NCBI RefSeq assembly: GCF_050113635.1
Contig: NZ_JBNJLT010000007.1
Span: 143,758-207,757, forward strand
Length of the DNA stretch: 64,000 nucleotides
Source of the DNA: Marinimicrobium sp050113635
GTDB taxonomy: Bacteria; Pseudomonadota; Gammaproteobacteria; Pseudomonadales; Cellvibrionaceae
Direction of reading: 5' to 3'
Part shown: piece by piece, positions 1 to 9,498 of the stretch
How the letters are laid out: every line of letters begins with the position of its first letter
How positions within the stretch are numbered: position 1 is the stretch's first letter
Translations under genes and position numbers: made by a program
The notes under the pieces: generated by a model
The model's input: only the letters and a program-made list of their open reading frames with translations
What the model was told of the DNA's origin: nothing
Databases searched by the model: none

Positions 1-67
1 CAGCACCTTTTGTCAGCGTGGCGGCCGTAATGGGGGATTGCCAGCAACCATAGGCGGCGGTGGTCAT
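1..67 (-). CDS. S9-family (prolyl oligopeptidase-like) peptidase, 5' end only
   Basis: Partial gene running off the left edge. The 22 visible residues begin MTTAAYGCWQSPITAATL. The YGxWxSPITA pattern is typical of the N-terminus of bacterial S9 dipeptidyl/acylaminoacyl peptidases, where it opens the beta-propeller domain. An AGGAG ribosome-binding site (about 72-76) sits five bases before the ATG at 67, which supports the start. The catalytic domain is outside the window, so the family call rests on this short motif alone. The gene is divergent from tilS; in many gammaproteobacteria accA occupies this side of tilS. Confidence 0.55.
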   Translation of the reverse strand, partial: MTTAAYGCWQSPITAATLTKGA

Positions 68-477
68 AGAACTCCTGTCTAAATACTGTCAGTGTGGAAT
101 GGTACTGAGTTAAGCCCCAGCTCGTAGCGAGGGCGCTGCTTCCGGAGCCTTCTTCCGAGACCGTATGCAGCATGGATGCTGCGTTCGAGCCCCCATGGAT
201 GGGTTTACGGCGTGTCTCGGAAGAAGGCTCCGGAAGCAGTGACCGGAGGATGAACTCCCAATCGCTTAACTCAGTGCCATTACCGTCAGTGTGTTTTTGT
301 GCTTTCTATGCTGCACATTGTCACGTTTGCGCGCAGCCGTTACCGGTAATCGGTGCTCGTGGACAAGCTGTTGCGTAACATTGACAATAGTCTCAATTGT
401 CAGTGATCGGCCCGCGTTTCGCAACGGGTCGCCACAGGGTTTATAGCGTTTACGTTGCGGCTCGGGAAGCAAGCTTT
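68..477. other. Divergent intergenic region, peptidase/tilS
   Basis: About 410 bp without a convincing gene. It holds repeat element copy 1 (136-239). A short inverted repeat, TGACAAT (382-388) against ATTGTCA (396-402), overlaps a TTGACA hexamer at 381 and could be a promoter or operator for tilS, but no good -10 follows at the usual spacing. The open frames here lack family resemblance. Confidence 0.6.
136..239 (-). repeat. Variable-stem/conserved-core hairpin element, copy 1
   Basis: A perfect 25-bp inverted repeat (136-160 with 215-239) encloses a 54-nt core (161-214). The core is in minus orientation relative to copy 2. It contains two small hairpins, GCAGCATGGATGCTGC (7-bp stem, GG loop) and CCCATGGATGGG (5-bp stem, GG loop). 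The core resembles those of the copies at 51688, 51898 and 63915, while the arm sequence is unique to this copy. It lies between two divergent genes, where neither neighbour needs a terminator. The function is unknown. Confidence 0.9.
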
Positions 478-1902
478 ATGCATGGCATGCAAGATCCTCT
501 CGAAGGGCGGGATATTGGTTACGCGTTGGATCAGGGCATGGGTGGCGAGAGCCATTTTTGTGTGGCACTCAGCGGTGGCCTGGATTCCTCTCTCCTCCTA
601 CATGAAGTCGCCCAGCGGGTGCCTGCTGATCGCTTGCGAGCGATTCATGTGAACCATGGTCTATCACCGAACGCCGATCAATGGCAGGCACACTGTGAGG
701 CAGCATGTACTCATCTGGGGATTGAGCTGGTCGTCTGCCCGGTCCAGGTGACGCCGGATGGGCAGGGGCTGGAGGCAGCGGCTCGCGAGGTTCGCTACCA
801 GGCCTTTGAGCGCAGTCTGCGCATCGGAGAAACCTTACTCATGGCACACCACGCCGATGACCAACTGGAAACGCTACTGTTGAGGCTGGCGCGTGGCAGT
901 GGCCTCACTGGTTTGCGCGGCATGGCAGAGCGGCGGCCTCTGGGGAAAGGGCAATTATGGCGCCCCTTGCTGTCCTTTCCCCGGGCCGCGTTGGAAGCGA
1001 GGGCCCGAGGGCTGAATCTTCACTGGATTGAGGACGACAGCAATGGTGATGAGCGCTTTGATCGCAACTACCTTCGTCACACAGTGGTGCCGGCGTTACG
1101 GCGACGCTGGCCAGAGGTGGCCTTGTCCTGGGCGCAAAGCGCGCTCTGGTGCGCTGAAGGCGATGATTTACTGCGGGATTACGCCCGGCAGGATATTCGC
1201 CGCTTGCTGCTCAATGGCGGGGAATGGGGCCGCCATCAGGCGCTAAGCATCAGTGAACTGGGGCGTTTGTCGGCGCCGCGTCGTCGTCTGGTGGTTCGCA
1301 CATGGTTGGCTGACGCAGGCCTGTCGTCGTTACCGCGAGCGCGGTTGGCGGAACTGGACCGCCAGTTGGGGGGTGTCGCTGGTACGGACGGCGAGCCATT
1401 TGATGCCACCACTGACTGCCGGGTTGATTGGCGGGGCGGATCGTTGCGCCGTTACCGCGATGGTTTATATCTATTGCCTGCCGGGGTGGATGCCCTGGGC
1501 TGGCCCAGTCGAGCGGGCACATTGCTGTGCGACCTGACCCATGATCGCTCGGTGGTTGATTTACCTGGGGGCGATCAGCTGGTATTCGAACGTCTTGCCC
1601 ATGGTCGGCGGCTTGTGGCGGGGCTGGCGCCGTTGCATGTTCGGTATCGCCAGGGTGGAGAGCGCTGTCGTCCGGCGGGGCGAGGGCACTCGCAAACATT
1701 GAAAAGGCTGCTGCAGGAGTACGCCGTTCCTCCATGGTGGCGCCAACGAATTCCTTTGATCTACAGCGATGATGAGCTGGTCGCCGTGGGAGACGTGTGG
1801 ATTTGCGAGGGTTATGAGGCGCCGCCCGGCCAGCCCGGTTACGGTATTGCCTGGCACATCGGTTCCGCTCCCGAGGAGGAGACGACGGTAAGTTTTGATT
1901 GA
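478..1902 (+). CDS. tilS: tRNA(Ile)-lysidine synthase
   Basis: ATP-dependent ligase that attaches lysine to C34 of the CAU-anticodon tRNA-Ile2, changing its codon from AUG to AUA; cytoplasmic and normally essential. From the ATG at 478 the protein has 474 residues. The PP-loop ATP-pyrophosphatase motif SGGLDSS is at 32-38, and MAHHADDQLETLLLRL matches the second conserved TilS block. The C-terminal region containing GERCRPAGRGHSQTLKRLLQ matches the TilS C-terminal domain. The frame is open back to a TTG at 397, but GGGAAG eight bases before 478 and the usual distance to the PP-loop favour ATG 478 (487 is also possible). It is somewhat longer than the E. coli enzyme (about 430 residues). Confidence 0.93.
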   Translation: MHGMQDPLEGRDIGYALDQGMGGESHFCVALSGGLDSSLLLHEVAQRVPADRLRAIHVNHGLSPNADQWQAHCEAACTHLGIELVVCPVQVTPDGQGLEAAAREVRYQAFERSLRIGETLLMAHHADDQLETLLLRLARGSGLTGLRGMAERRPLGKGQLWRPLLSFPRAALEARARGLNLHWIEDDSNGDERFDRNYLRHTVVPALRRRWPEVALSWAQSALWCAEGDDLLRDYARQDIRRLLLNGGEWGRHQALSISELGRLSAPRRRLVVRTWLADAGLSSLPRARLAELDRQLGGVAGTDGEPFDATTDCRVDWRGGSLRRYRDGLYLLPAGVDALGWPSRAGTLLCDLTHDRSVVDLPGGDQLVFERLAHGRRLVAGLAPLHVRYRQGGERCRPAGRGHSQTLKRLLQEYAVPPWWRQRIPLIYSDDELVAVGDVWICEGYEAPPGQPGYGIAWHIGSAPEEETTVSFD

Positions 1903-2023
1903 GGCATCCCGGCCTTTCTGGTACTCTGGCGCCCCGTCCTGAAGACAAATGCCGAGCGCTTAATGCAAGGCGTTGCCCCCCGGTATTTGTCTGTCCCTCG
2001 ATCGTATTGAAGCAAGGTTATAC

Positions 2024-3655
2024 ATGACGCGATACATTTTCGTTACCGGCGGTGTGGTTTCTTCTTTGGGTAAAGGCATCGCCTCCGCTTCGCTGGCGGC
2101 CATTCTTGAATCCCGGGGGCTAAAGGTCACCATTCTGAAGCTGGACCCCTATATTAACGTTGACCCAGGCACCATGAGCCCTTTTCAGCACGGTGAGGTG
2201 TTTGTCACCGAGGATGGCGCCGAAACTGATCTTGACCTGGGTCATTACGAGCGGTTTGTGCGGACCAAGATGACGCGTCGCAACAACTTCACCACGGGCC
2301 GGGTGTATGAAACCGTGTTGCGCAAAGAGCGCCGTGGCGATTATCTGGGTGGCACCGTACAAGTGATTCCCCATATTACCGATGAGATCAAGCGCCGGAT
2401 TCTTGAAGGCGGACGCGACGCCGATGTGGCCTTGGTGGAGATCGGCGGTACGGTGGGGGATATTGAATCGCAACCCTTTCTGGAAGCGGTGCGTCAGTTG
2501 AAAGTGGAGCTCGGACCGAAGAACTCACTGCTGATGCACTTGACGCTGGTGCCCTACATTGCCACGGCTGGTGAGACCAAAACCAAGCCCACCCAGCACT
2601 CTGTCAAAGAGTTGCGCTCCATTGGCTTGCAGCCCAATATTCTGCTGTGTCGGTCCGAGCGTGAGGTCGATGAAGACTCGCGCCGCAAAATTGCATTGTT
2701 TACCAACGTGGATGAGCGAGCGGTCGTACCACTGCCTGATGCGGGCACCATTTACGCCATTCCCCGGATGTTGCACGAGTTCGGCCTGGACGACATTATC
2801 GTCGAGCAATTCGAACTGAGCTGTGGCGCGGCGGATTTAAGTGAGTGGGATCGCGTCGTTGATGGCAAGATCAATCCGGAGCATGAAGTGACCATTGCCA
2901 TGGTTGGCAAATACATGGAGTTGCTCGATGCCTATAAGTCCCTGATTGAAGCCATGAGCCACGCCGGCATTCACGCGCGTACCAAAGTGAACATGCGGTA
3001 TGTCGATGCCGAACAACTTGAAGAGCAGGGCGTTGACTTGATCAGCGACGCCGATGCCATTCTCGTACCCGGCGGGTTTGGCAATCGCGGGGTGGAAGGC
3101 AAATTGATGGCGGTGCGCTACGCCCGCGAGAATAAGGTGCCTTACCTGGGCATTTGCCTCGGTATGCAGTCGGTGGTGATCGAGTTCGCCCGCAATGTAC
3201 TGGGGCTGAAAAATGCCAACAGTACCGAGTTTGATAAACACACCCCGGACCCGGTAGTGGGGCTGATTACCGAGTGGGTGGACACCAGCGGTCGTCGCGA
3301 AAAGCGGGACGATAACTCCGATCTCGGAGGCACCATGCGCCTCGGTGGCCAGGAAAGCCGACTCGTCTCTGGCTCCAAAACCCGTGATATCTACGGCAAA
3401 GACGTGATTCTGGAGCGCCATCGTCACCGCTATGAGGTGAACAACAATTACGTCGATCAGATGCAACAGGCCGGTCTGCGTATTGGCGGCTGGTCCGCCG
3501 ATGATACGCTGGTGGAGGTGGTAGAACTGCCGGATCACCCCTGGTTCGTTGCCTGCCAGTTTCACCCGGAATTTACATCCACTCCGCGGGACGGGCATCC
3601 GCTGTTTACCAGTTTTGTAAAAGCGGCTCTGACCCGGCGTGAACATTCGCAGTGA
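2024..3655 (+). CDS. pyrG: CTP synthase
   Basis: Converts UTP, ATP and glutamine to CTP, the last step of de novo pyrimidine nucleotide synthesis. The 543 residues match the usual length (E. coli 545). The N-terminal synthetase domain begins MTRYIFVTGGVVSSLGKG, with the P-loop-like GGVVSSLGKG. The C-terminal class I glutaminase domain has the nucleophile Cys378 in GICLGMQ and the His514/Glu516 pair in FHPEF. AAGG upstream of the ATG at 2024 supports this start over an upstream in-frame extension. The order tilS-pyrG-kdsA-eno is conserved in Pseudomonas-like genomes. Confidence 0.98.
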   Translation: MTRYIFVTGGVVSSLGKGIASASLAAILESRGLKVTILKLDPYINVDPGTMSPFQHGEVFVTEDGAETDLDLGHYERFVRTKMTRRNNFTTGRVYETVLRKERRGDYLGGTVQVIPHITDEIKRRILEGGRDADVALVEIGGTVGDIESQPFLEAVRQLKVELGPKNSLLMHLTLVPYIATAGETKTKPTQHSVKELRSIGLQPNILLCRSEREVDEDSRRKIALFTNVDERAVVPLPDAGTIYAIPRMLHEFGLDDIIVEQFELSCGAADLSEWDRVVDGKINPEHEVTIAMVGKYMELLDAYKSLIEAMSHAGIHARTKVNMRYVDAEQLEEQGVDLISDADAILVPGGFGNRGVEGKLMAVRYARENKVPYLGICLGMQSVVIEFARNVLGLKNANSTEFDKHTPDPVVGLITEWVDTSGRREKRDDNSDLGGTMRLGGQESRLVSGSKTRDIYGKDVILERHRHRYEVNNNYVDQMQQAGLRIGGWSADDTLVEVVELPDHPWFVACQFHPEFTSTPRDGHPLFTSFVKAALTRREHSQ

Positions 3656-3720
3656 CGAGACCCTGGTTAAATGACGGTCATCAAAAAGTGACAGGAAAGT
3701 GAGAAAAAAGAGAGAGAGTT

Positions 3721-4572
3721 GTGACTGATAAAGATATCGCTGTTGCCGGCCTCAATGTCGGAAATCACCGTCCATTCACCTTGTTTGGTGGTATGAACGT
3801 ACTTGAGTCCCGGGATATGGCGTTGCGGGTGGCAGAGGCCTACGTTCAGGTTACTGAGAAGCTGGGTATTCCCTACGTTTTCAAAGCATCGTTCGACAAG
3901 GCTAACCGCTCATCGATTCATTCTTTTCGCGGCCCCGGTATGGATGAAGGCCTGAAGATTTTCAGCGACATCAAAAGCACCTTCGGTGTGCCGGTCATCA
4001 CCGATGTTCACGAAACCTTCCAGTGCCAGCCCGTGGCCGACGTGTGCGACGTGATTCAGCTGCCAGCGTTTCTGGCCCGCCAGACTGATCTGGTCAAGGC
4101 GATGGCGGAAACCGGTGCGGTGATTAACATCAAAAAGCCTCAATTTTTAAGCCCCGGTCAAATGAAGAACATCGTGGAAAAGTTTCGCGAATGTGGCAAT
4201 GACCAGATTATCCTGTGTGAACGCGGCAGCAACTTCGGTTATGACAACCTGGTGGTGGATATGCTGGGTTTTCGCACCATGAAAGAGGTCAGTGAGGGTG
4301 CGCCGATTATCTTCGATGCCACCCATGCGCTGCAGTGCCGCGATCCGCTGGGCGAAGCCTCCGGTGGGCGCCGTCACCAGGTGGCCGAGTTGGCGCGTGC
4401 GGGTATGGCGGTTGGGTTGGCCGGTTTATTCCTGGAGGCTCACCCGGACCCGGACAACGCCAAATGCGACGGGCCCAGCGCGTTGCCATTGGATAAGCTG
4501 GAGCCATTTCTGGCGCAGATCAAAGCAGTGGACGATGTCATCAAAGCGTTGCCACCACTGGATATACAGTAG
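3721..4572 (+). CDS. kdsA: 3-deoxy-D-manno-octulosonate 8-phosphate synthase
   Basis: Condenses phosphoenolpyruvate with arabinose 5-phosphate to KDO 8-phosphate, committing carbon to the lipopolysaccharide inner core. The 283-residue length matches the family (E. coli 284). Conserved blocks include FKASFDKANRSS, GVPVITDVHE, QLPAFLARQTDL, NIKKPQFLSPGQM and FDATHALQCRDPLG, together covering the (beta/alpha)8 barrel and substrate site. The start is GTG at 3721, behind a purine-rich GAGAGAG stretch. It lies 65 bp after pyrG and about 100 bp before eno, whose glycolytic product phosphoenolpyruvate is its substrate. Confidence 0.97.
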   Translation: MTDKDIAVAGLNVGNHRPFTLFGGMNVLESRDMALRVAEAYVQVTEKLGIPYVFKASFDKANRSSIHSFRGPGMDEGLKIFSDIKSTFGVPVITDVHETFQCQPVADVCDVIQLPAFLARQTDLVKAMAETGAVINIKKPQFLSPGQMKNIVEKFRECGNDQIILCERGSNFGYDNLVVDMLGFRTMKEVSEGAPIIFDATHALQCRDPLGEASGGRRHQVAELARAGMAVGLAGLFLEAHPDPDNAKCDGPSALPLDKLEPFLAQIKAVDDVIKALPPLDIQ

Positions 4573-4576
4573 CCCT

Positions 4577-4613
4577 TTTGAAGTTTCCCTATTTGAAGCT
4601 TCCCTGTTTGAAG
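4577..4613 (+). repeat. Short tandem repeat, 15-bp unit, about 2.5 copies
   Basis: Units at 4577-4591 and 4592-4606 are TTTGAAGTTTCCCTA and TTTGAAGCTTCCCTG, followed by a partial TTTGAAG at 4607-4613. It lies just after the kdsA stop, in the leader of eno, and may be simple slippage. Confidence 0.75.
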
Positions 4614-4674
4614 ACATCTTGATTGAACGAACATTGGTAATCATCGGTAAATTGGTAAACGGAGCAATCTACGC

Positions 4675-5964
<1,290 letters not shown>

Positions 5965-6000
5965 AACTACGACTGGACGCATTCGTCAATGCGTCTTTCA

Positions 6001-6028
6001 CTCATCACCCGGCTGGCCGGGTGATGAG
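6001..6028. terminator. Perfect palindrome after eno, probable terminator or 3'-end stabiliser
   Basis: CTCATCACCCGGC (6001-6013) pairs perfectly with 6016-6028 around a two-base loop. No T-run follows, so classical intrinsic termination is uncertain. Confidence 0.55.
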
Positions 6029-6179
6029 ATCCGCTCCTCCCTCCCCACGCTTTCCGCACGCCGTGTCTGAACAAGCGCCCTTATTTCGTGTAAACTCCCC
6101 GCTCAGTGATCGCTTTCAGAGCGCCCGACGTTGTTCCTGATGGGCGATAATCAAGAGGCCCGCAATCCGGGGCACTGTC

Positions 6180-6458
6180 ATGATGAAATGGTTATTGGTT
6201 TTCCTGCTGGTGTTGTTTACTGGCCTGCAGTACCGACTGTGGGTCGCCGAAGGCAGTTGGGCTGATGTGGCGCGACTGGACCGGGACATCGAAAAGCAAT
6301 CGGCGGAAAATGAGCGTCTTATTGAACGTAACCGGCGTTTGGCCATTGATGTGGAAGAGCTGAAAAGCGGTCTGGATAGCGTAGAAGAAAGGGCGCGCGA
6401 AAATCTGGGCATGGTTGGCGACGGAGAAACATTTTATATGGTGGTAGAGCCCCGTTAA
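6180..6458 (+). CDS. ftsB: Cell division protein FtsB
   Basis: Small bitopic divisome protein that bridges FtsL and FtsQ at the septum. The 92 residues have the family architecture: a transmembrane segment at about 3-18 (KWLLVFLLVLFTGLQYRLW), a leucine/arginine-rich coiled coil at about 30-70, and the typical C-terminal ENLGMVGDGETFYMVVE block. The gene lies between eno and ispD, its standard location in gammaproteobacteria. The second Met is equally possible as the start. Confidence 0.93.
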   Translation: MMKWLLVFLLVLFTGLQYRLWVAEGSWADVARLDRDIEKQSAENERLIERNRRLAIDVEELKSGLDSVEERARENLGMVGDGETFYMVVEPR

Positions 6459-6518
6459 TCTTTCTGCTTAAGCGTTGCTTTTTGTGCCCACCCATTCTGC
6501 CAGCCCCACAATTTTCCG

Positions 6519-7262
6519 ATGAGACGTATGGCAAACACGACCGACCCTCCCTCAGACACCCGTTGCTGGATTGTTGTGCCTGCCGCTGGCATTGGCACCC
6601 GCATGCGGTCGGAACTGCCCAAACAATATCTATCGTTGCGCGGAAAAACGCTGCTTGAGTGCACGCTTGAGCGCCTTCTGGGGCTTCCGAACATCAGTGG
6701 TATTGTTCTCGCGCTGGCGGCTACAGACTCGTATTGGGAGCGTCTGCCTATGGCGGGCAACGGTCGTATTGCCATTGTCGATGGCGGCGCAGAGCGCAGC
6801 CGTTCAGTGCTTAATGCGCTGAATTACCTGACGTTACAGGCCAAGGCTCGCGACTGGGTGTTGGTACATGATGCGGCGCGACCCTGTGTGACCGCCAATA
6901 TGATTGCCGGGCTGCGTCGTCATCTCTCTGAGCACGAGGTTGGTGGCATTCTGGGGGTGCCGGTGGGTGACACGTTGAAAAAGGTTGGCAGCGACCACTG
7001 CATCCAGGCCACTGAGGATCGACGTGGTTTATGGCAGGCGCAAACCCCGCAATTGTTTCGATACCAACTGCTTCACCAATGTCTTACCCGCGCTCTGGCC
7101 CAGGGGGAAAGCGTCACTGACGAAGCCTCGGCACTGGAGTTGGCAGGCTATCATCCCGCGATGGTGGAAGGGCGTTCGGACAACATCAAAATCACCCGGC
7201 CGGAGGATCTGGTACTGGCCGAGGCGATTCTGCAACAACAGGAGAGCGCACGATGCGGGTAG
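6519..7262 (+). CDS. ispD: 2-C-methyl-D-erythritol 4-phosphate cytidylyltransferase
   Basis: Transfers CMP from CTP to methylerythritol 4-phosphate in the non-mevalonate isoprenoid pathway. The CTP-binding signature VPAAGIGTRMRSELPKQYL is near the N-terminus and VHDAARPCV follows mid-protein, with LEAGVTDEASALE-like and NIKITRPEDL blocks near the C-terminus. The start could be ATG 6519 or 6528. Its last ten bases overlap the start of ispF (ATGCGGGTAG), indicating translational coupling. Confidence 0.96.
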   Translation: MRRMANTTDPPSDTRCWIVVPAAGIGTRMRSELPKQYLSLRGKTLLECTLERLLGLPNISGIVLALAATDSYWERLPMAGNGRIAIVDGGAERSRSVLNALNYLTLQAKARDWVLVHDAARPCVTANMIAGLRRHLSEHEVGGILGVPVGDTLKKVGSDHCIQATEDRRGLWQAQTPQLFRYQLLHQCLTRALAQGESVTDEASALELAGYHPAMVEGRSDNIKITRPEDLVLAEAILQQQESARCG

Positions 7263-7726
7263 GGCAGGGGTTCGATGTCCATGCTTTTGGGCCGGGAGAC
7301 AAAGTGGTTATCGGCGGCGTGGTTATTCCTCACAAGCGGGGGCTGGTGGCGCATTCTGATGGCGATGTATTGTTGCATGCCCTGTGTGACGCGCTTCTTG
7401 GCGCGGCCGGGCTGGGGGATATCGGTCGACACTTTCCCGACACGGACCCCGGTTATAAAAACGCGGACAGCCGGGCGCTGTTGCGGATGGTGTATGCCAA
7501 GGTCAAGGCGGCTGGCTGGCGTTTGCTCAATGCGGATATGACGGTGATTGCGCAGGCGCCGCGTATGTCTGGTCATGTTCCAGCCATGGTGGAGCGAATA
7601 GCCGCTGACCTCGAAACTGACGTCTCTCAGATCAACGTCAAGGCCACCACCACGGAGCGGTTGGGTTTTGTCGGGCGAGAGGAAGGTATTGCGGCGCAGG
7701 CCGTCGTGCTGTTATCCGCTGTCTGA
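7253..7726 (+). CDS. ispF: 2-C-methyl-D-erythritol 2,4-cyclodiphosphate synthase
   Basis: Cyclises CDP-methylerythritol phosphate to the 2,4-cyclodiphosphate with loss of CMP, two steps after IspD. The 157-residue length is typical. The metal ligands Asp8 and His10 are visible in GQGFDVHAF; HSDGDVLLHALCDALLGA supplies the third ligand and DIGRHFPDTDP the active-site loop. The C-terminal KATTTERLGFVGREEGIAAQA is the conserved CMP-binding signature. The start overlaps ispD. Confidence 0.98.
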   Translation: MRVGQGFDVHAFGPGDKVVIGGVVIPHKRGLVAHSDGDVLLHALCDALLGAAGLGDIGRHFPDTDPGYKNADSRALLRMVYAKVKAAGWRLLNADMTVIAQAPRMSGHVPAMVERIAADLETDVSQINVKATTTERLGFVGREEGIAAQAVVLLSAV

Positions 7727-7767
7727 ATGTCAACCTGTTGAACCATTGATCCGACCAAGGATATTTG

Positions 7768-8766
7768 ATGCCTGATTTCGATCTGAGACAACCCGCCGCT
7801 CACGGGGGGCCTGTTGCCAACGCGGGGTTTCGCACGGTGCCGGAAGACTTTCGGGTGAATGAAGACCTGGGCTTTGAACCGGAAGGTGACGGTGAACACT
7901 GGTTGTTAAACGTGCGCAAACGGGGCGATAACACCCCATGGGTGGCCGGCCAACTGGCTCGTTGTGCGGGCGTGCCGGTGCGGGACGTGGGGTATTGCGG
8001 GCTTAAAGACCGGCACGCTGTCACAACCCAGTGGTTTAGTATTCATCAACCAAAAGGGGCCGCTCCGGATTGGCCGGCGGTGAACAGCGAGAGCATTCAA
8101 CTGCTGTCGATTGCCCGTCATCCGCGCAAGCTTCGGCGCGGCCAGCATCGTCGGAATGAATTTGTTATTCGCCTGAGGGACGTAACGCCGGTGTCGGGAC
8201 AGACCCGGGACGCGCTCAATGAACGGCTGGAGCGCGTCAAGGCCTTCGGTGTGCCCAACTATTTCGGTGAGCAGCGCTTCGGACGAGGTGGACAGAATTT
8301 GGTCCAGGCCCACCATTGGCTGGTGGATGGGCAGACGATCCGGCAGCGGCAACAGCGCAGCCTGGTCATGTCAGCAGCTCGGGCGTGGCTCTTCAATGCG
8401 GTGCTGGCGGAGCGGGTCAGAGAAGGCACTTGGCGCGAACCGTTAAGCGGCGATCCCGCGTCGTCCCCAAGCGGCCCGCTCTGGGGGCGCGGCAGGCCTC
8501 TGAGCAGCGACGCTTGTGCGGCGCTTGAAGCGCGCGCAATGGAGCCCTGGGCGAGATGGTGTGAAGGCCTCGAGCACGTTGGGTTACAGCAAGAGCGTCG
8601 ACCGCTGGTTCTTAAACCGGATGACCTGCATTGGCGCTGGGACGACAACGACCTGGAACTGGTGTTCTCTTTGCCTCCCGGCACCTTTGCAACGGCCGTA
8701 TTGGCCGAACTGGCGCACTTGAAAGTCGCCGTTCCGAAAGCGGCTTCCGGCGTCGCTATGCTATAG
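7768..8766 (+). CDS. truD: tRNA pseudouridine(13) synthase
   Basis: Isomerises U13 of tRNA-Glu to pseudouridine. The 332-residue protein carries the catalytic aspartate (residue 81) in the invariant GLKDRHAVTTQWF motif, then RHPRKLRRGQHRRNEF and the NYFGEQRFGR signature of the TruD family. AAGGA at 7757-7761 sits correctly for the ATG at 7768 rather than the in-frame TTG three bases earlier. In many gammaproteobacteria surE follows truD directly; here pcm follows with no surE frame between them. Confidence 0.95.
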   Translation: MPDFDLRQPAAHGGPVANAGFRTVPEDFRVNEDLGFEPEGDGEHWLLNVRKRGDNTPWVAGQLARCAGVPVRDVGYCGLKDRHAVTTQWFSIHQPKGAAPDWPAVNSESIQLLSIARHPRKLRRGQHRRNEFVIRLRDVTPVSGQTRDALNERLERVKAFGVPNYFGEQRFGRGGQNLVQAHHWLVDGQTIRQRQQRSLVMSAARAWLFNAVLAERVREGTWREPLSGDPASSPSGPLWGRGRPLSSDACAALEARAMEPWARWCEGLEHVGLQQERRPLVLKPDDLHWRWDDNDLELVFSLPPGTFATAVLAELAHLKVAVPKAASGVAML

Positions 8767-8853
8767 TGAGCGCTTGATTTATACACTGATGAACGGTCCA
8801 ACGATGGCAGGGGAATACGGGCAGTGACAACTCTGACTTTGGAAGGTGTGGGA

Positions 8854-9498
8854 ATGACCTCCCAGCGTACGCGGGAGCGTCTCGTGCAGCGTCTGGCGGA
8901 CAAAGGGGTCACCAACCTTCAAGTGCTGGATACCATTCGCAACACCCCTCGCCACTGGTTTCTGGATGAAGCGCTGGCCCATCGGGCCTATGAAGATACC
9001 GCTCTCCCGATCGGCTACGGCCAAACCCTCTCCCAGCCCTACATTGTGGCGCGCATGACGGAAATTCTACTCGGCGCCGCCGGGGGCCGCTTGCATCGGG
9101 TCCTGGAAGTGGGCACCGGGTCCGGTTATCAGACCAGTGTGCTCTCGCAACTGGTTGATGAAGTCTACAGTGTTGAGCGTATTAAACCCCTCCAGGATAA
9201 AGCCCGGGAGCGGTTGCGCACGCTCGGTCTGCGCAACGTGCAGATGCGTCACGCCGATGGTGGTTTTGGTTGGCCGGAGGCTGGCCCGTTCGATGGTATC
9301 CTGAGCACCGCAGCGCCCCGGTTCGTCCCGGAAGAGCTGCAACAGCAATTGGCCCCCGATGGTGTGCTGGTGATCCCGGTGGGCAGCCAGGAGCAATCCT
9401 TAACGCTGGTCATTCGCGACGGTGACAGCGATAAATTTATAACCCAGACGCTTGAGCCGGTTAAATTCGTACCACTGCTATCGGGGACAACCCGATGA
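8854..9498 (+). CDS. pcm: Protein-L-isoaspartate O-methyltransferase
   Basis: Repairs age-damaged proteins by S-adenosylmethionine-dependent methylation of L-isoaspartyl residues. The 214 residues contain the SAM-binding VLEVGTGSGYQTSVL motif, the substrate loop ALPIGYGQTLSQPYIVARMTE and the later DGILSTAAP block. ATG 8854 gives an N-terminus (MTSQRTRERL) like the pseudomonad proteins. A GTG at 8824 would add ten residues. The last four bases overlap the next gene. Confidence 0.95.
   Translation: MTSQRTRERLVQRLADKGVTNLQVLDTIRNTPRHWFLDEALAHRAYEDTALPIGYGQTLSQPYIVARMTEILLGAAGGRLHRVLEVGTGSGYQTSVLSQLVDEVYSVERIKPLQDKARERLRTLGLRNVQMRHADGGFGWPEAGPFDGILSTAAPRFVPEELQQQLAPDGVLVIPVGSQEQSLTLVIRDGDSDKFITQTLEPVKFVPLLSGTTR

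Noticed and set aside
1250..1948. Long leftward frame inside tilS
   Set aside because: It is the antisense shadow of a convincing TilS sequence and has a Pro/Arg-rich low-complexity composition without family motifs.
2837..3646. 269-codon leftward frame within pyrG
   Set aside because: It lies wholly opposite conserved CTP synthase sequence. Similar long shadows occur opposite eno, jetC, sucC, icd and ftsK because of codon bias.
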